Assembly: GCA_963764205.1 (NCBI GenBank)
Contig: CAVXRN010000002.1
Coordinates: 310,001 to 374,000 of the forward strand
Source of the DNA: Chersky-840 sp963764205
Lineage (GTDB): Bacteria; Actinomycetota; Acidimicrobiia; Acidimicrobiales; UBA8190
Direction of reading: 5' to 3'
DNA: 64,000 nt
The translations under genes were made by a program, and so were the position numbers. Under the pieces are notes generated by a model. It made no database searches. It worked only from the letters and a program-made list of their open reading frames with translations, and was not told where the DNA came from. Below are positions 52,290-61,578 of this stretch, piece after piece. Position 1 is the first letter of the stretch; each line of letters starts with the position of its first letter.

Positions 52290-53503
52290 GCGGCGTCGGC
52301 GCTGTCGCGCACCGGTACCGAGCGGCCGTCGACGACAACGTGCCAGGTGTCGCCCGAGCGTCGGGCCGGCGTGGACGGCTGCGCAGCGTGCCCGGCGACG
52401 AGAGCGGCAGCCGACGCCTGCATCGAGACGTCGAGGAGCACGCCGCCGCCGCCGGCCAGCGCTTCGAACAAGCCGGCCGCCGCGGTCAGGCCCGTCACGG
52501 GGTCGGCCAGGGCGTCACCGCAGAAGACCGGGTGGGTGTCGTCCTCCCACGCCACGAGCCCACCGGCCACCGCCGCGTCGTCACCGAAGGCCACCCAGTG
52601 GCGTCCCGGCTCGGTCCGGCCGTAGCCGGTGATGCTCACCCACACTCGACCCGGCCGCGTCGCGACCTGTTCGGGGGCCACACCCAATTGCTCCAGCGCG
52701 CGCGGACGCGACGACTCGATGACGACGTCTGCGTCGTCGAGCATGGCCCGCAGCCGCCGCCTCCCCTCGGTGGTGTCGAAGTCGAGCGTGACCACCAGTT
52801 GGTCCTCGGCGTGGAGGCTCCGGTAGAAGGTGGGCACGGCGCGCCCTCCGTCGGGTCGCGACGTGCTCTCGACCTTGACCACGTTCCCGCCGGCGCGTCG
52901 CACCAGCATGGCGGTGAGCGGTCCCGCCCACATCGACGACAGGTCCACGATCGACAGGTCGTCGAGGCCGCGGTGTCCGCACGGTACCCAGGAGCGCTGG
53001 ACGGTCCACGGCGCTCTCGTCGCCTCGGTGTCGGTTCCGAGCGCGGCGGCGGGTATGCCGAGCAGGCGGGCCCGCTCCACGAGCTCGGCCACCGGGTACC
53101 GCTCGACCATGCGCTCGAGCGCCTCCCATTCGTCGGGGCCGCAATCGCCGTTCGTCACGGCGTCGACCGCGACGCGGTCCTCGGACCGGGCCAGGTTCAC
53201 CGCCATCCAGCGGTCCGGTCCGCCCAGGAGTCGGCACGACCCTGTGGTCGAGCGGCGCCCCTGCCGTCGCAGGCCGAGGAGCCGCGCCCGAACGGTGAGC
53301 AGCTCGGCCCAGTCGACCGCGACCGTGTCGCCGACCTCGCCCGACCAGTGGGCCACGGCGGCGGCCAAGCGATCGAGCCCGCGCACGAGCCCATTCGGCG
53401 GTCCCAGGGGCGGACCGTCGGGCCGCCCCGTCAGTGCCATGAGGCCTGAGGTGGCCGCCGCTCGCAGCTCGCCGGCTGCATCGGCGTCGGTCGTGGTGTG
53501 CAC
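52229..53503 (-). CDS. CaiB-like CoA transferase with reordered domains
   Basis: A protein of 424 residues with a nearly standard CaiB large-domain run in its second half: LSIVDLSSMWAGPLTAMLVR, VVKVESTSRPDGGR, VVIESSRPRALEQLG, SITGYGRTEPG and FGDDAAVAGGLVA with a plausible catalytic Asp. The first 170 residues instead resemble what normally follows: WMAVNLARSEDRVAVDAV and LVERARLLGIPAAALG look like the C-terminal small domain. The order thus appears permuted. GTG 53503 gives MHTTTDADAAGELRAAATSG. It is divergent from a crotonase gene with its own N-terminal extension. Confidence 0.82.
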   Translation of the reverse strand: MHTTTDADAAGELRAAATSGLMALTGRPDGPPLGPPNGLVRGLDRLAAAVAHWSGEVGDTVAVDWAELLTVRARLLGLRRQGRRSTTGSCRLLGGPDRWMAVNLARSEDRVAVDAVTNGDCGPDEWEALERMVERYPVAELVERARLLGIPAAALGTDTEATRAPWTVQRSWVPCGHRGLDDLSIVDLSSMWAGPLTAMLVRRAGGNVVKVESTSRPDGGRAVPTFYRSLHAEDQLVVTLDFDTTEGRRRLRAMLDDADVVIESSRPRALEQLGVAPEQVATRPGRVWVSITGYGRTEPGRHWVAFGDDAAVAGGLVAWEDDTHPVFCGDALADPVTGLTAAAGLFEALAGGGGVLLDVSMQASAAALVAGHAAQPSTPARRSGDTWHVVVDGRSVPVRDSADAAYSGPWTTDPATTVATTVSA

Positions 53504-53560
53504 TGCGTCACAGGGTACGCTCCGCCCATCACCGAGACGTCGCCCGGGGCGCTGCCCGCC

Positions 53561-54595
53561 ATGGCTGCCAGTCAACTCCTCGAGAGCGCATGGACCGGTG
53601 GCGACGAGATCCTCGGTGTGCTCGACGGCCGGCCCCTGCTGGTGGTGGAGATGGAGACGGGGGAGGACGTCCCGTGCGCGCCGCCGCCGTGGCTGCCCTG
53701 TGTGATGGTGGCGGTCGCCCGTGCACGTCCGGTCACTCCGGCACCCCCGGGTGTCGACATGGCCGTATGCCCCGACGAGGGCGGGCCGACGCCAGCGGGG
53801 TGGGTGGGTGTCGCCGATCCCGACGGTGCGGTCCGGCGTCTCTCGGACCACGCGGGCCGCGCGCCGCAGCCGTCGGTGCTCCTGGCCCAGCTCCTTCGGC
53901 TGAGCACCGAGGGGGACGTGGCGCGGGGACTGCTGGTCGAGTCCCTCGCGTACTCGGTCCTGCAGTCGGGGCCCGTCTTCTCCGCCTGGCTGGCGCAGCG
54001 GCGCCGAACGACGCCGAAGGTGCGCGACGAGCCCGAGCACCCGGTGCTGGTGACGCGAGACGGCGAGCAGCTGACCATCACGCTCAACCGCCCCCATGTG
54101 CGCAACGCCGTCAACGCCCGGCTCCGCGACGCACTGACCGAGGCGTTGGTGCTCGCCGGTGCCGGGTCGTCGGGGGCGCCGGTGGAGCTGCGTGGCGCCG
54201 GGCCCGATTTCTCGAGCGGGGGTGACCTCGACGAGTTCGGCTCGTTCCCCGACGCGGTGACCGCCCATGTGGTCCGGAGCGTCCGCAGCCCGGCGCGGCT
54301 CTTGGCCGGCCTGGGCGAGCGCGTCACCGCCCACGTGCACGGCGCCTGCGTGGGGGCCGGCATCGAGCTCGCCGCCTTCGCCCGCACCGTGGTGGCCGCG
54401 CCCGACACGCGCTGCGGACTTCCCGAGGTCTCGCTCGGCCTCGTCCCGGGGTCGGGGGGCACCGTCAGCATCCCCCGCCGCATCGGGCGGCACCGCGCCG
54501 CGTGGCTCGGGCTCAGTGGGGAGACGATCGACGTCGAGACCGCGGCGCAGTGGGGACTGGTCGACGCGATCGTCCCCGCGCTCGAGTCGGCGTAG
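53561..54595 (+). CDS. Enoyl-CoA hydratase-family protein with N-terminal extension
   Basis: A 344-residue protein whose last 180 residues are a crotonase domain with both hydratase glutamates kept: GAGIELAAF and GLPEVSLGLVPGSGGT. It is the only crotonase in the window with both. About 160 residues of unrecognised sequence precede it, beginning MAASQLLESAWTGGDEILG, without membrane segments. ATG 53561 is preferred; the open frame extends to GTG 53498, which would overlap the divergent gene. No ribosome site is clear. A TACGCT hexamer at 53516-53521 may be its promoter. Confidence 0.82.
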   Translation: MAASQLLESAWTGGDEILGVLDGRPLLVVEMETGEDVPCAPPPWLPCVMVAVARARPVTPAPPGVDMAVCPDEGGPTPAGWVGVADPDGAVRRLSDHAGRAPQPSVLLAQLLRLSTEGDVARGLLVESLAYSVLQSGPVFSAWLAQRRRTTPKVRDEPEHPVLVTRDGEQLTITLNRPHVRNAVNARLRDALTEALVLAGAGSSGAPVELRGAGPDFSSGGDLDEFGSFPDAVTAHVVRSVRSPARLLAGLGERVTAHVHGACVGAGIELAAFARTVVAAPDTRCGLPEVSLGLVPGSGGTVSIPRRIGRHRAAWLGLSGETIDVETAAQWGLVDAIVPALESA

Positions 54596-54603
54596 GGCGC
54601 CCG

Positions 54604-55590
54604 TTACGCAGACGGGCCGAAGGCAGGTAGGACCCGCTGCTCGAAGAGCTCGAGGCTGGACCACGCCAACTCCACCGGCATGCCTCCGCACAGCGGGTGG
54701 AACATGGCGAAGGGGAACGGTGCCGCTCGCTGCTCGGCCACGAACTGCTCGGGCGTCACCACCCGGTACCGGCCGCTGCTGCGTAACGCCTCGGTGTCCT
54801 CGGTCGTGCGGTACGGCGTCGCCACGTTGTCCTGGGCCTGCCAGGTGCCGTAGGCGTTCATCTCGTGCAGGAAGTACGGGGCCATGGCCTCCCACCCCTC
54901 GTCCGGGTCTTCCGCCAGCGCCACCACGTCGTTGGGCGGCACGGGGCAGGGGCCGGGGTCCGGCCGCCCGAGCTTCTGCACCTCGTCGCGGTAGAAGTCC
55001 CACACGTCGGGGACAGACGGGATGAAGCCGTCGGCGATGCGCGCCGCGCGCCGCGCTGCGGCTTCGCTGCTGCCGCCCAGGATGATCGACGGCCCGCCGG
55101 GCCCGAAGGGGGACGGGGTCAGGTGCACGGTGCGACCGCGGTACTCGAAGGGCTCCCCGGTGAAGGCGTCCTTCAACGTGGCCACCAACGCCGTGACCCG
55201 CTCGCCCCGATCAGCCATCGGCACGCCGTACATGGCGAATTCCTCGCGGACGTACCCCCCGGCCACGATGAGGTCGACGCGGCCCCGGCTCAGGTTGTCG
55301 AGCACGAGCAGGTCCTCGGCCAGCCGCAACGGGTCGTAGAAGGGGGCGATCAGCGCCGCCACCATGAGGCGCGCCGTGCTGGTGCGGGCCGCCATGGCCG
55401 CCAGCATGGGCACGGGGCTCGGCAGGTACTCGTCGGGCGAACCATGGTGCTCGGAGACGGCGATGCTGAGGCACCCGAGCGCGTCGGCCCATTGCGCCAT
55501 GTCGAGGGCCGCCGAGTAGCGGTCGGCCACAGAGGTGCCGGCGAAGGCCGGGTTGCGGAAGTCGAAGCGCATGCCGAAGAGCACCGTCAC
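54604..55590 (-). CDS. LLM-class flavin-dependent oxidoreductase
   Basis: A 328-residue luciferase-like TIM barrel. Typical parts are LFGMRFDFRNPAFAGTSVAD, AQWADALGCLSIAVSEHH, VAALIAPFYDPLRLAEDLL, LDNLSRGRVDLIVAGGYVRE and IILGGSSEAAARRAARIADG. This is the F420- or FMN-dependent branch common in actinobacteria. GTG 55590 overlaps the thioesterase stop (GTGA), so the two are co-translated. It is not closely alike in sequence to the enzymes at 18343 or 42099. Confidence 0.9.
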   Translation of the reverse strand: MTVLFGMRFDFRNPAFAGTSVADRYSAALDMAQWADALGCLSIAVSEHHGSPDEYLPSPVPMLAAMAARTSTARLMVAALIAPFYDPLRLAEDLLVLDNLSRGRVDLIVAGGYVREEFAMYGVPMADRGERVTALVATLKDAFTGEPFEYRGRTVHLTPSPFGPGGPSIILGGSSEAAARRAARIADGFIPSVPDVWDFYRDEVQKLGRPDPGPCPVPPNDVVALAEDPDEGWEAMAPYFLHEMNAYGTWQAQDNVATPYRTTEDTEALRSSGRYRVVTPEQFVAEQRAAPFPFAMFHPLCGGMPVELAWSSLELFEQRVLPAFGPSA

Positions 55591-56373
55591 CAGTCCTTGA
55601 GATCGAAGAGACGCCCCGTCGCGATGGCGGCGAGTCGGTCATGGCTTCCGTGGTCGCGCACCTCGATCTGGCACAGTCCCGCGCGGGTGTGCGCCTGCGC
55701 TGTCACCGGCCCGTGTCGCACGGGTTGCAGGAATCGCACGTCCAGCGCGCACAGGGTGTGTCCGGGGGACTGCGAGACGGCCGCTTCCTCCACGGCCAGA
55801 GCGATGAGGCCGCCGTTGACCGTGTTCGCCGCGTTGAGCCCCTGCTCCGAGCGCTCGAGGATCACCACGCCGGGCTCGACGCGGCGGCAGCCTGCCCGGT
55901 CGGCGAGTGGCACCGACAGGGTTTGCGTCGGCGCCGGCAGGTCGAAGCTCGAGCGCGTCGGGCAGACGCAGGGATCGGTCGTGCACGGCCATGAACGACG
56001 CGGAGCCGAAGGCGAACAGGTCGCCGCCGTCGTCGGCGAAGTCGACGCTGGCCACGAACACCGTGCGTCCCTTCTTCACCGATCGGCCCGTGGCGCGCAC
56101 CGTTCCCGCCGACGGAGCGGGCCGGTAGAGGTGAAGGTCGAGCTCCAAGGTGACCGGCACGCGGTCCACCATGTGCTTGGCCGCCAGGAGGCCGGCGACC
56201 ATGTCGGCCCACACGGCCAGGACCGAGGTCCGGAGATGGACCGTCCCCGGGACGTGCATCTCGGGGATGATCGAGGCCGAGCCCTCGAGACCCTCGTCCG
56301 TGGAGCGGACACCGAAGCCGAGCTCGCTCAGGATGTGCTGCGGGTCGCGGCCCCCGTCGGCGGGCTCGGTCAT
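55587..56373 (-). CDS. Double hotdog acyl-CoA thioesterase-like protein, frameshifted
   Basis: A protein of about 261 residues with two hotdog-fold halves. The first has TVHLRTSVLAVWADMVAGLL, VTLELDLHLYRPAPSAGTV and RTVFVASVDFADDGGDLFAF; the second has TVNGGLIALAVEEAAVSQSP and LDVRFLQPVRHGPV. Such proteins hydrolyse acyl-CoA or bind aromatic CoA esters. The frame breaks at about 55917-55926 next to a short T run; the total is one base over a multiple of three. ATG 56373 lies only 11 bases from the divergent ATG at 56385. It is coupled to the LLM gene. Confidence 0.83.
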
Positions 56374-56384
56374 GCTATGGAGCG

Positions 56385-57179
56385 ATGAACGACGACCTCG
56401 GGACCCCGAACCTCCGCCTCGAGCGCCATGGAGCGATCGCGTGGTGCACCATCGACCGCAGCGCGGCCCGCAACGCCCTCACGCCGGCGATGTACTACGG
56501 CATCAAGCGCGCCGTGGAACTGGTCAACTCGGACCCCGACCTCGCCGCGCTGATCGTCATCGGTACCGGCGACGTCTTCGCACCCGGCGGCGACCTGGGC
56601 GGACGCTCGGACCCCGGTGAGGTGCGCCCGGACGTGAACGGGGCCGAGGTACTGCCCTTCTTGGCCATCCGCGACAGTGACGCACCGGTCGTCGCCGCGG
56701 TCAACGGCATCTGCCAGGCGGGGGGGTTGTTGATCGCCATGATGGCCGACATCGCGGTGGCGAGTGACCAGGCCACGTTCCGGGTGCCGGAGCTCCTGCG
56801 CGGCATCCCCGACGCCACATATGCCGCCGCCCTGCCGGCCCACGTCGGGATCGCGGTGGCCAGAGACCTGTTGCTCACGGGTCGAAGCTTCGACGCGGCC
56901 GAAGCCCTGCGCATCGGCCTGCTGTCGCGGGTCGTGGCACACCGCGACCTGCGGGCGGCGGCGGTGGAGGCCGCCCATCAGATCCTGCGCACGGCGCCCA
57001 CGGCGCGGTCCCAGGTCAAGCGGATGATCAACGAGCGCTACGGGCACGTGGACTACGAGACGATGTTCCGGGCCATCGAGCACTCGGCCGAGCTGCGCGA
57101 GGGCATGCGCGCCTTCATGGAGAAGAGGCCGCCGTCGTGGATCCCGGCGGACGTCTCTGAGCCCGGCCCTCGCATCTGA
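56385..57179 (+). CDS. Enoyl-CoA hydratase/isomerase-family protein
   Basis: An intact 264-residue crotonase. It has AIAWCTIDRSAARNALTPAM, the oxyanion loop GTGDVFAPGGDLGG and the second site VPELLRGIPDATY with one Glu. The other hydratase Glu is replaced (QAGGLLIAMMAD), so isomerase chemistry is as likely as hydration. The C-terminal helices (FRAIEHSAELREGMRAFMEK) are typical of the fold. It is a single plus-strand gene between a divergent thioesterase operon and a convergent crotonase gene; its stop lies in CTGAGCGTCAG. Confidence 0.9.
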   Translation: MNDDLGTPNLRLERHGAIAWCTIDRSAARNALTPAMYYGIKRAVELVNSDPDLAALIVIGTGDVFAPGGDLGGRSDPGEVRPDVNGAEVLPFLAIRDSDAPVVAAVNGICQAGGLLIAMMADIAVASDQATFRVPELLRGIPDATYAAALPAHVGIAVARDLLLTGRSFDAAEALRIGLLSRVVAHRDLRAAAVEAAHQILRTAPTARSQVKRMINERYGHVDYETMFRAIEHSAELREGMRAFMEKRPPSWIPADVSEPGPRI

Positions 57180-57182
57180 GCG

Positions 57183-58092
57183 TCAGCCGTCGGCCCGGAC
57201 CGAGTCCTTTTCGGCCGGGACGATGGGCGGGGCATCGCGCCAGTTCGGGATGCCCGAGTCCTCCTTGGCCACTGGGTAGTGGTCCTCGTTCACCCAGGCC
57301 CAATGAGAGTGGTTGAGCTCGTGCAAGGTGAAGCACGCGTTCAGGGCGTTGTAGAAACCCATGTTGTCGACCGACTGGTTGACGGACTCCTTGATGAGCA
57401 GTGACGTCATGGTGGGCAGCTGGGTGATCCGGCGGGCGAAGTCGAGGGTCATCTCGTCGAGCCGGTCGGCGGGGAAGATCTTGCTGACCATGCCCAACCG
57501 GTGGGCCTCTTCGGCGTCGATGGCGTCGCCGGTCAGCAGCAGTTCCTTGGCCTTGCGGGGGCCGAACTCCCACGGGTGGGCGAAATACTCGACACCGCAC
57601 ATGCCGAGCCGGGCGCCCACGACATCGGCGAAGCGGGTCCCTTCGCCACACACGATCAAGTCGCAGGCCCACAGCAGCATGAGCCCCGCCGCGTAGACGT
57701 CACCGTGGGCTTGGCCGATGGTGATCTTGCGCAGGTTGCGCCAGCGACGGGTGTTGTCGAAGAAGTAGTGCCACTCCTGGAGCATCAGAGACTCCGAGGC
57801 CCGCGCGCGTGCCCCCGTTGACCTGGCGGGTCGGATGCTGATTGGGCCCGGGGCCGTACTCCTCCATGGACACCTTCGAGCCCATGTCATGGCCGGACGA
57901 GAACATCGGGCCGGTGCCGCCCAGGATCACGACCCGCACCTCGTCGTCTGCCTCGGCGTGGAGAAAGGCCTCGTGCAGCTCCACCAGCAGGCCCCGGTTC
58001 TGGGCGTTGCGGGCGTCGGGCCGGTTCAACATGATCCGGGCGATCTTGCCGTCGTCGAAGGTCTCGTAGAGCAGGAACTTGTACTCGGGCAT
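57183..58092 (-). CDS. Enoyl-CoA hydratase/isomerase-family protein, frameshifted
   Basis: Crotonase of about 302 residues after a one-base correction in the CG-repeat at 57800-57810. The N-terminal frame has KIARIMLNRPDARNAQNRGL and GGTGPMFSSGHDMGSK; the second has LRKITIGQAHGDVYAAGLML, FADVVGARLGMCGVEYFAH and FNALN-like helices. Neither hydratase Glu is present. The internal EYGPGPNQHPTRQVNGGTRA loop and the long C-terminus (about 70 residues past the core) are unusual. It starts after the SDR stop with only three bases between, and it is the last gene of the operon entering from the right edge. Confidence 0.85.
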
Positions 58093-58095
58093 CTG

Positions 58096-58926
58096 TCAGG
58101 TGAGCCTTCCGGTCAGGAACAGGGCGACGTCGGTGGCCGGCGGGTAGGCCCCGGTCAACCCGGCGGCGAAGTAGCCGACGTCGGTGACGAGGATGTGCCC
58201 AGTGATGGCGACGGCCGCGTCGCTGCACAGGAACACCAGGGGATAGGCCTGCTCGAGCGGGGTGGAGGCCTCGATGCCGAGCTCGGCGCGGTAGTCGGAG
58301 GCGAACCCCAACCACATCTCCTTGTTGGCCTGAGCCAGCGGCGTGTCGGTCGGGCCCGGGCAGATGGCGTTGATGCGGACGCCACGCTTGAGGAGTGGGA
58401 ACGCCTGAGAAGAGACGTAGGCGCAGATGGTCTGCTTGGTCGACATGTAGTCGGCGCCGCCGTTGCGCTCGACCCACTGCACCGCGGAGTCGAAGTCCGG
58501 CGTCGCCAGGTAGTCCTTCAATCGCTCGAGGTTCGACTCCCAGCCGAGGCCGGCGGCCGACGAGATGAACCCGATGGCCGAGCCCCGGGGCAACGTTCCC
58601 TCGGCCAGCATCCTGTCGATCATGTGCCGGTGGCCGATGAAATTGATCTTCTCGATCCCCGGCGTGCCGTCGGCCACGCCGGCGCAGGAGAACAGGGCGT
58701 CGACCGGGCCGCCCACCTGGTCGAGGGCCTGGTCGATCGAACTCTTGTCGGCCAGGTTGACGTGGATGAACTTTGCGCCCGCCAACGAGGGTTCGACGAT
58801 GTCGAGGATCACCACCTCGGCGCCGGCGTCCTGAGCCAGCTCGGCTGTCGCCGCCCCCATGCCCGTGGCGCCGCCCACCACGAGCGCACGCTTTCCCTTG
58901 TACCCAAATGCGTCGAACACGCCCAT
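58096..58926 (-). CDS. SDR, 3-alpha-hydroxysteroid dehydrogenase-like
   Basis: A 276-residue short-chain dehydrogenase. It has the cofactor loop LVVGGATGMGAATAEL, SCAGVADGTPGIEKINF, a catalytic Ser in GFISSAAGLGW, an insertion of about 30 residues, and YMSTK as active-site Tyr/Lys. The insertion and the short NAD domain recall 3-alpha-hydroxysteroid dehydrogenase/carbonyl reductase-like SDRs, which also act on other cyclic alcohols. ATG 58926 follows AGGAGAC at 7 bases. It lies 28 bases after the CoA transferase stop. Confidence 0.9.
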   Translation of the reverse strand: MGVFDAFGYKGKRALVVGGATGMGAATAELAQDAGAEVVILDIVEPSLAGAKFIHVNLADKSSIDQALDQVGGPVDALFSCAGVADGTPGIEKINFIGHRHMIDRMLAEGTLPRGSAIGFISSAAGLGWESNLERLKDYLATPDFDSAVQWVERNGGADYMSTKQTICAYVSSQAFPLLKRGVRINAICPGPTDTPLAQANKEMWLGFASDYRAELGIEASTPLEQAYPLVFLCSDAAVAITGHILVTDVGYFAAGLTGAYPPATDVALFLTGRLT

Positions 58927-58954
58927 TTCGTTGTCTCCTGGCTCGTCGGTGTTG

Positions 58955-60169
58955 TCAGGCGATGATGCCGCGGACTTTGAGGTCCACGATGGTGTCCCAG
59001 TCGATGCCCAGCTCGGAGAGGACCTTGTCGCCGTGCTCGTTGAACTCGGGTGCCCGCCTGGCCACGGCCGGCACACCGTCGTACTGGATGGGCGCGCTCA
59101 CCAACTGGTAGGGCTTTCCCTCCGAGGTCTCGCACGACTGCAGGTAGCCGTTGGCCTCGGACTGGGGATCGGCGGCAACTTCCAGGGTGTTCTGGACGAC
59201 CGCCCACTGGCCGGTGAAGTGGTCGAGCTTCTCACGCCACTGCGCCAGGGTGTGCTGGGCGAAGGCGTCGCTCAGGATGGCGATGGCGTCGGGGGTGTTG
59301 GCCGTGAGCGATTCGTGGTCGGCGAAGCGGGGATCGTCCGCCAACTCGGGTCGTCCGACCACCTCGCACATCGAGGGCCAGTACTTGGCGGCCTGCAGGC
59401 AGGTGAGCGCGATCCACCTGCCGTCGCTGGTCAGATAGTTCGCGGTCAACGGGTTGCGGGGTACGAAACTCGGCGACGGCTGCCAGGGGAAGTCGAGCAA
59501 CAGCGACATGCTGATGGTCTGGCCCATGGCCCACATGCCCGACGACAACAGCGACACGTCGACGGTCGTGGCCTCGCCCGTGCGTTCGCGGTGGAACAGC
59601 GCCCCCATGATGCCGCCCGCGATGGTCATGGCGCCGATGGAGTCGCCGAAGCCGGGGCCCGGTGGCGGCGCCACGTGGTCGGAGTCGGTCCGGGTCACCG
59701 CCAAGGCCACGCCCGAGCGGGCCCAGAAGGCGAGGGAGTCGTAGGAGCCCTTGTCGGCGTCGGGCCCGCGCTCGCCCTGGCCCGTGCCCCGGGTGTAGAT
59801 GATGTTCGGGTTGTGGGCTCGGATGTCGTCCACGTCGATCTTGAGTTTCTTGCGGACGGCGGGAAGCTTGTTGGTGAGGAAGACGTCGGCGGTCTCCGCC
59901 AACTTGTAGAGGATGGCGACGCCGTCGGGGGAGGCGAGGTCGAGCCCGAGGCTCTCCTTGCCCCGGTTGGAGTGCTCGAGCAGGACGTGCACGTCGCCGG
60001 GGATGATCCCCACGCCCGAGGAAGCCAGCCCCCGCATGGCGTCACCCCGCTCGACGTGCTCGATCTTGATGACCTCGGCTCCCCAATCGGCCAGCAGTGC
60101 CGAGGCCGCCGGTACGAAGGTCTGCTCGGCCACCTCCAGGATGCGCACGCCCTCCATCACGGCAGTCAC
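58955..60169 (-). CDS. CaiB/BaiF-family CoA transferase
   Basis: An intact 404-residue family III CoA transferase. It has VMEGVRILEVAEQTFVPAAS, ADWGAEVIKIEHVERGDAMR, NRGKESLGLDLASPDG and YDSLAFWARSGVAL, with the likely catalytic Asp, then GEATTVDVSLLSSGMW. GTG 60169 follows GGAGGAGGG at 6 bases; frame extension upstream of it is antisense-like. It follows dehydrogenase pair 3 after 127 bases and precedes the 3-alpha-HSD-like SDR. Confidence 0.93.
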   Translation of the reverse strand: MTAVMEGVRILEVAEQTFVPAASALLADWGAEVIKIEHVERGDAMRGLASSGVGIIPGDVHVLLEHSNRGKESLGLDLASPDGVAILYKLAETADVFLTNKLPAVRKKLKIDVDDIRAHNPNIIYTRGTGQGERGPDADKGSYDSLAFWARSGVALAVTRTDSDHVAPPPGPGFGDSIGAMTIAGGIMGALFHRERTGEATTVDVSLLSSGMWAMGQTISMSLLLDFPWQPSPSFVPRNPLTANYLTSDGRWIALTCLQAAKYWPSMCEVVGRPELADDPRFADHESLTANTPDAIAILSDAFAQHTLAQWREKLDHFTGQWAVVQNTLEVAADPQSEANGYLQSCETSEGKPYQLVSAPIQYDGVPAVARRAPEFNEHGDKVLSELGIDWDTIVDLKVRGIIA

Positions 60170-60296
60170 GGGTTCCCTCCTCCATCGCAGAAGCGGTGCG
60201 CTCGCCCGACGACGGCGCAACGAGCCTTCGATGTCGCCGGCGATGCTACTACCGGCCCTCCCGACGCCGTCCGGAGTGCAGCACCCGCCCAGGCGG

Positions 60297-61578
60297 TCAA
60301 CCACCGGGACGTCCGACCTCCGACGAAGACGGGCCCCGGGGTACGTCGCGGAACGGCACGTCGCGGTCGAGGGAGCGTTCGCGGGGCATGCCGAGCACGC
60401 GCTCGCTGATCACGTTGCGGGCCATCTCGGTCGTCCCCCCGCCGATGCATCCGGTCTGGCGCATGAGGAAGTCGATGCCCCGGTCGGCGAGCACGCCGTC
60501 GCCGGCCGTCCATGACCCACCCGTCGTCCCGGCCAGTTCGAAGGCGATGGTGCGCGTCCGGGCCGAGGTCGTGCCCTTGAACAGTCGGGGGATGGCCGCG
60601 GCCTGGTCGCTGAAGGCCCCGGTGCGCAAGCCACCGCCGACGCGCTCCTGCAGCAGCCCGGCCACGACGTCGAGCATGCGGGCCTCGCCCACGAGCTCCT
60701 GTGCGCTCGGGTCGTCCAACCGACCGGCGGCGCGGGCCAGGGCGCTGTAGGAGGTGGAGGCGAAGGTCGTGTTGACGCTGCTGGCGAAGGTGACCAGTGG
60801 GGACTCGTACAGGAGCCGCTCGTGGAACATCCACCGCACGCCCACGGTCCAGCCTGCGTCGACCTCGCCGATCCGGTCGCCGTCGGGGACGATGACGTCG
60901 GTGAGGAACTCCTGGCAGAAATCCCGGGAGCCGTTGAGCATCTCGATCCGGTGGATCTCGATGCCGGGCTGGCGCAAGGGCACGGCGAACACCGTGAGGC
61001 CGCGGTGCTTGGGGACGTCCCAATTGGTGCGGGCCAGGCACAGGCTCCAGTCCGACCACCACGCACCCGTGGTCCAGATCTTCGAGCCGTTGAGCACCCA
61101 CTGGTCGCCGTCGCGCACGGCGGAGGTGAGGGCGCCGGCCACGTCCGACCCGCCTCCGGGCTCCGACAGCAGCTGCATCCAAATTTCCTCGCCCTCGCAG
61201 GATGGCGGGGACGTGGGTGTGCTTCTGCTCCTCGGTGCCGAACTCGAGGAGGACGGCCAGGCACGGCGTGAAGGTGGGCACCTGGATGCGGGCCGGGAAC
61301 TCGTATCCGGCCAGCGCGTGGTTGAGCGCCCGCTGGTGGTCCGGCGTCAACCCTTGCCCGCCGTACTCCCGGGGGACGCAGACGCCGGCGAAGCCCGCCT
61401 CGTAGAACATGCGCTGCAACTGGCGCTCACGGGCAACCTCGGCCGACTCCTGCTCCTCGGTGAGGTTGGTGCGGAAGGCCCCCTCGTAGAGACTCGGGTC
61501 GGCTTCTGCCAGGTTGGCCGCCGCCCAGGCGCGCGCCCGTGTGCCGAAGCTGCTCGCATCCTCGGGACCGGGAGGCAC
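60297..61578 (-). CDS. Acyl-CoA dehydrogenase, large/alpha-type subunit (pair 3), frameshifted
   Basis: Acyl-CoA dehydrogenase of about 426 residues. A three-G run at 61192-61194 (sense strand) should be two: PAILRGEEIWMQLLSEPGGG is then continuous. It has LSEPGGGSDVAGAL, LNGSKIWTTGAWWSDWSLCL and a terminal CIGGGTTEMARNVISERVLG with Gly at the canonical catalytic Glu. WMFHERLLYE supplies a helix-G Glu as the probable base. GTG 61578 overlaps the small-subunit stop (TAGTG). It is longer at the N-terminus than the other two large subunits. Confidence 0.88.
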
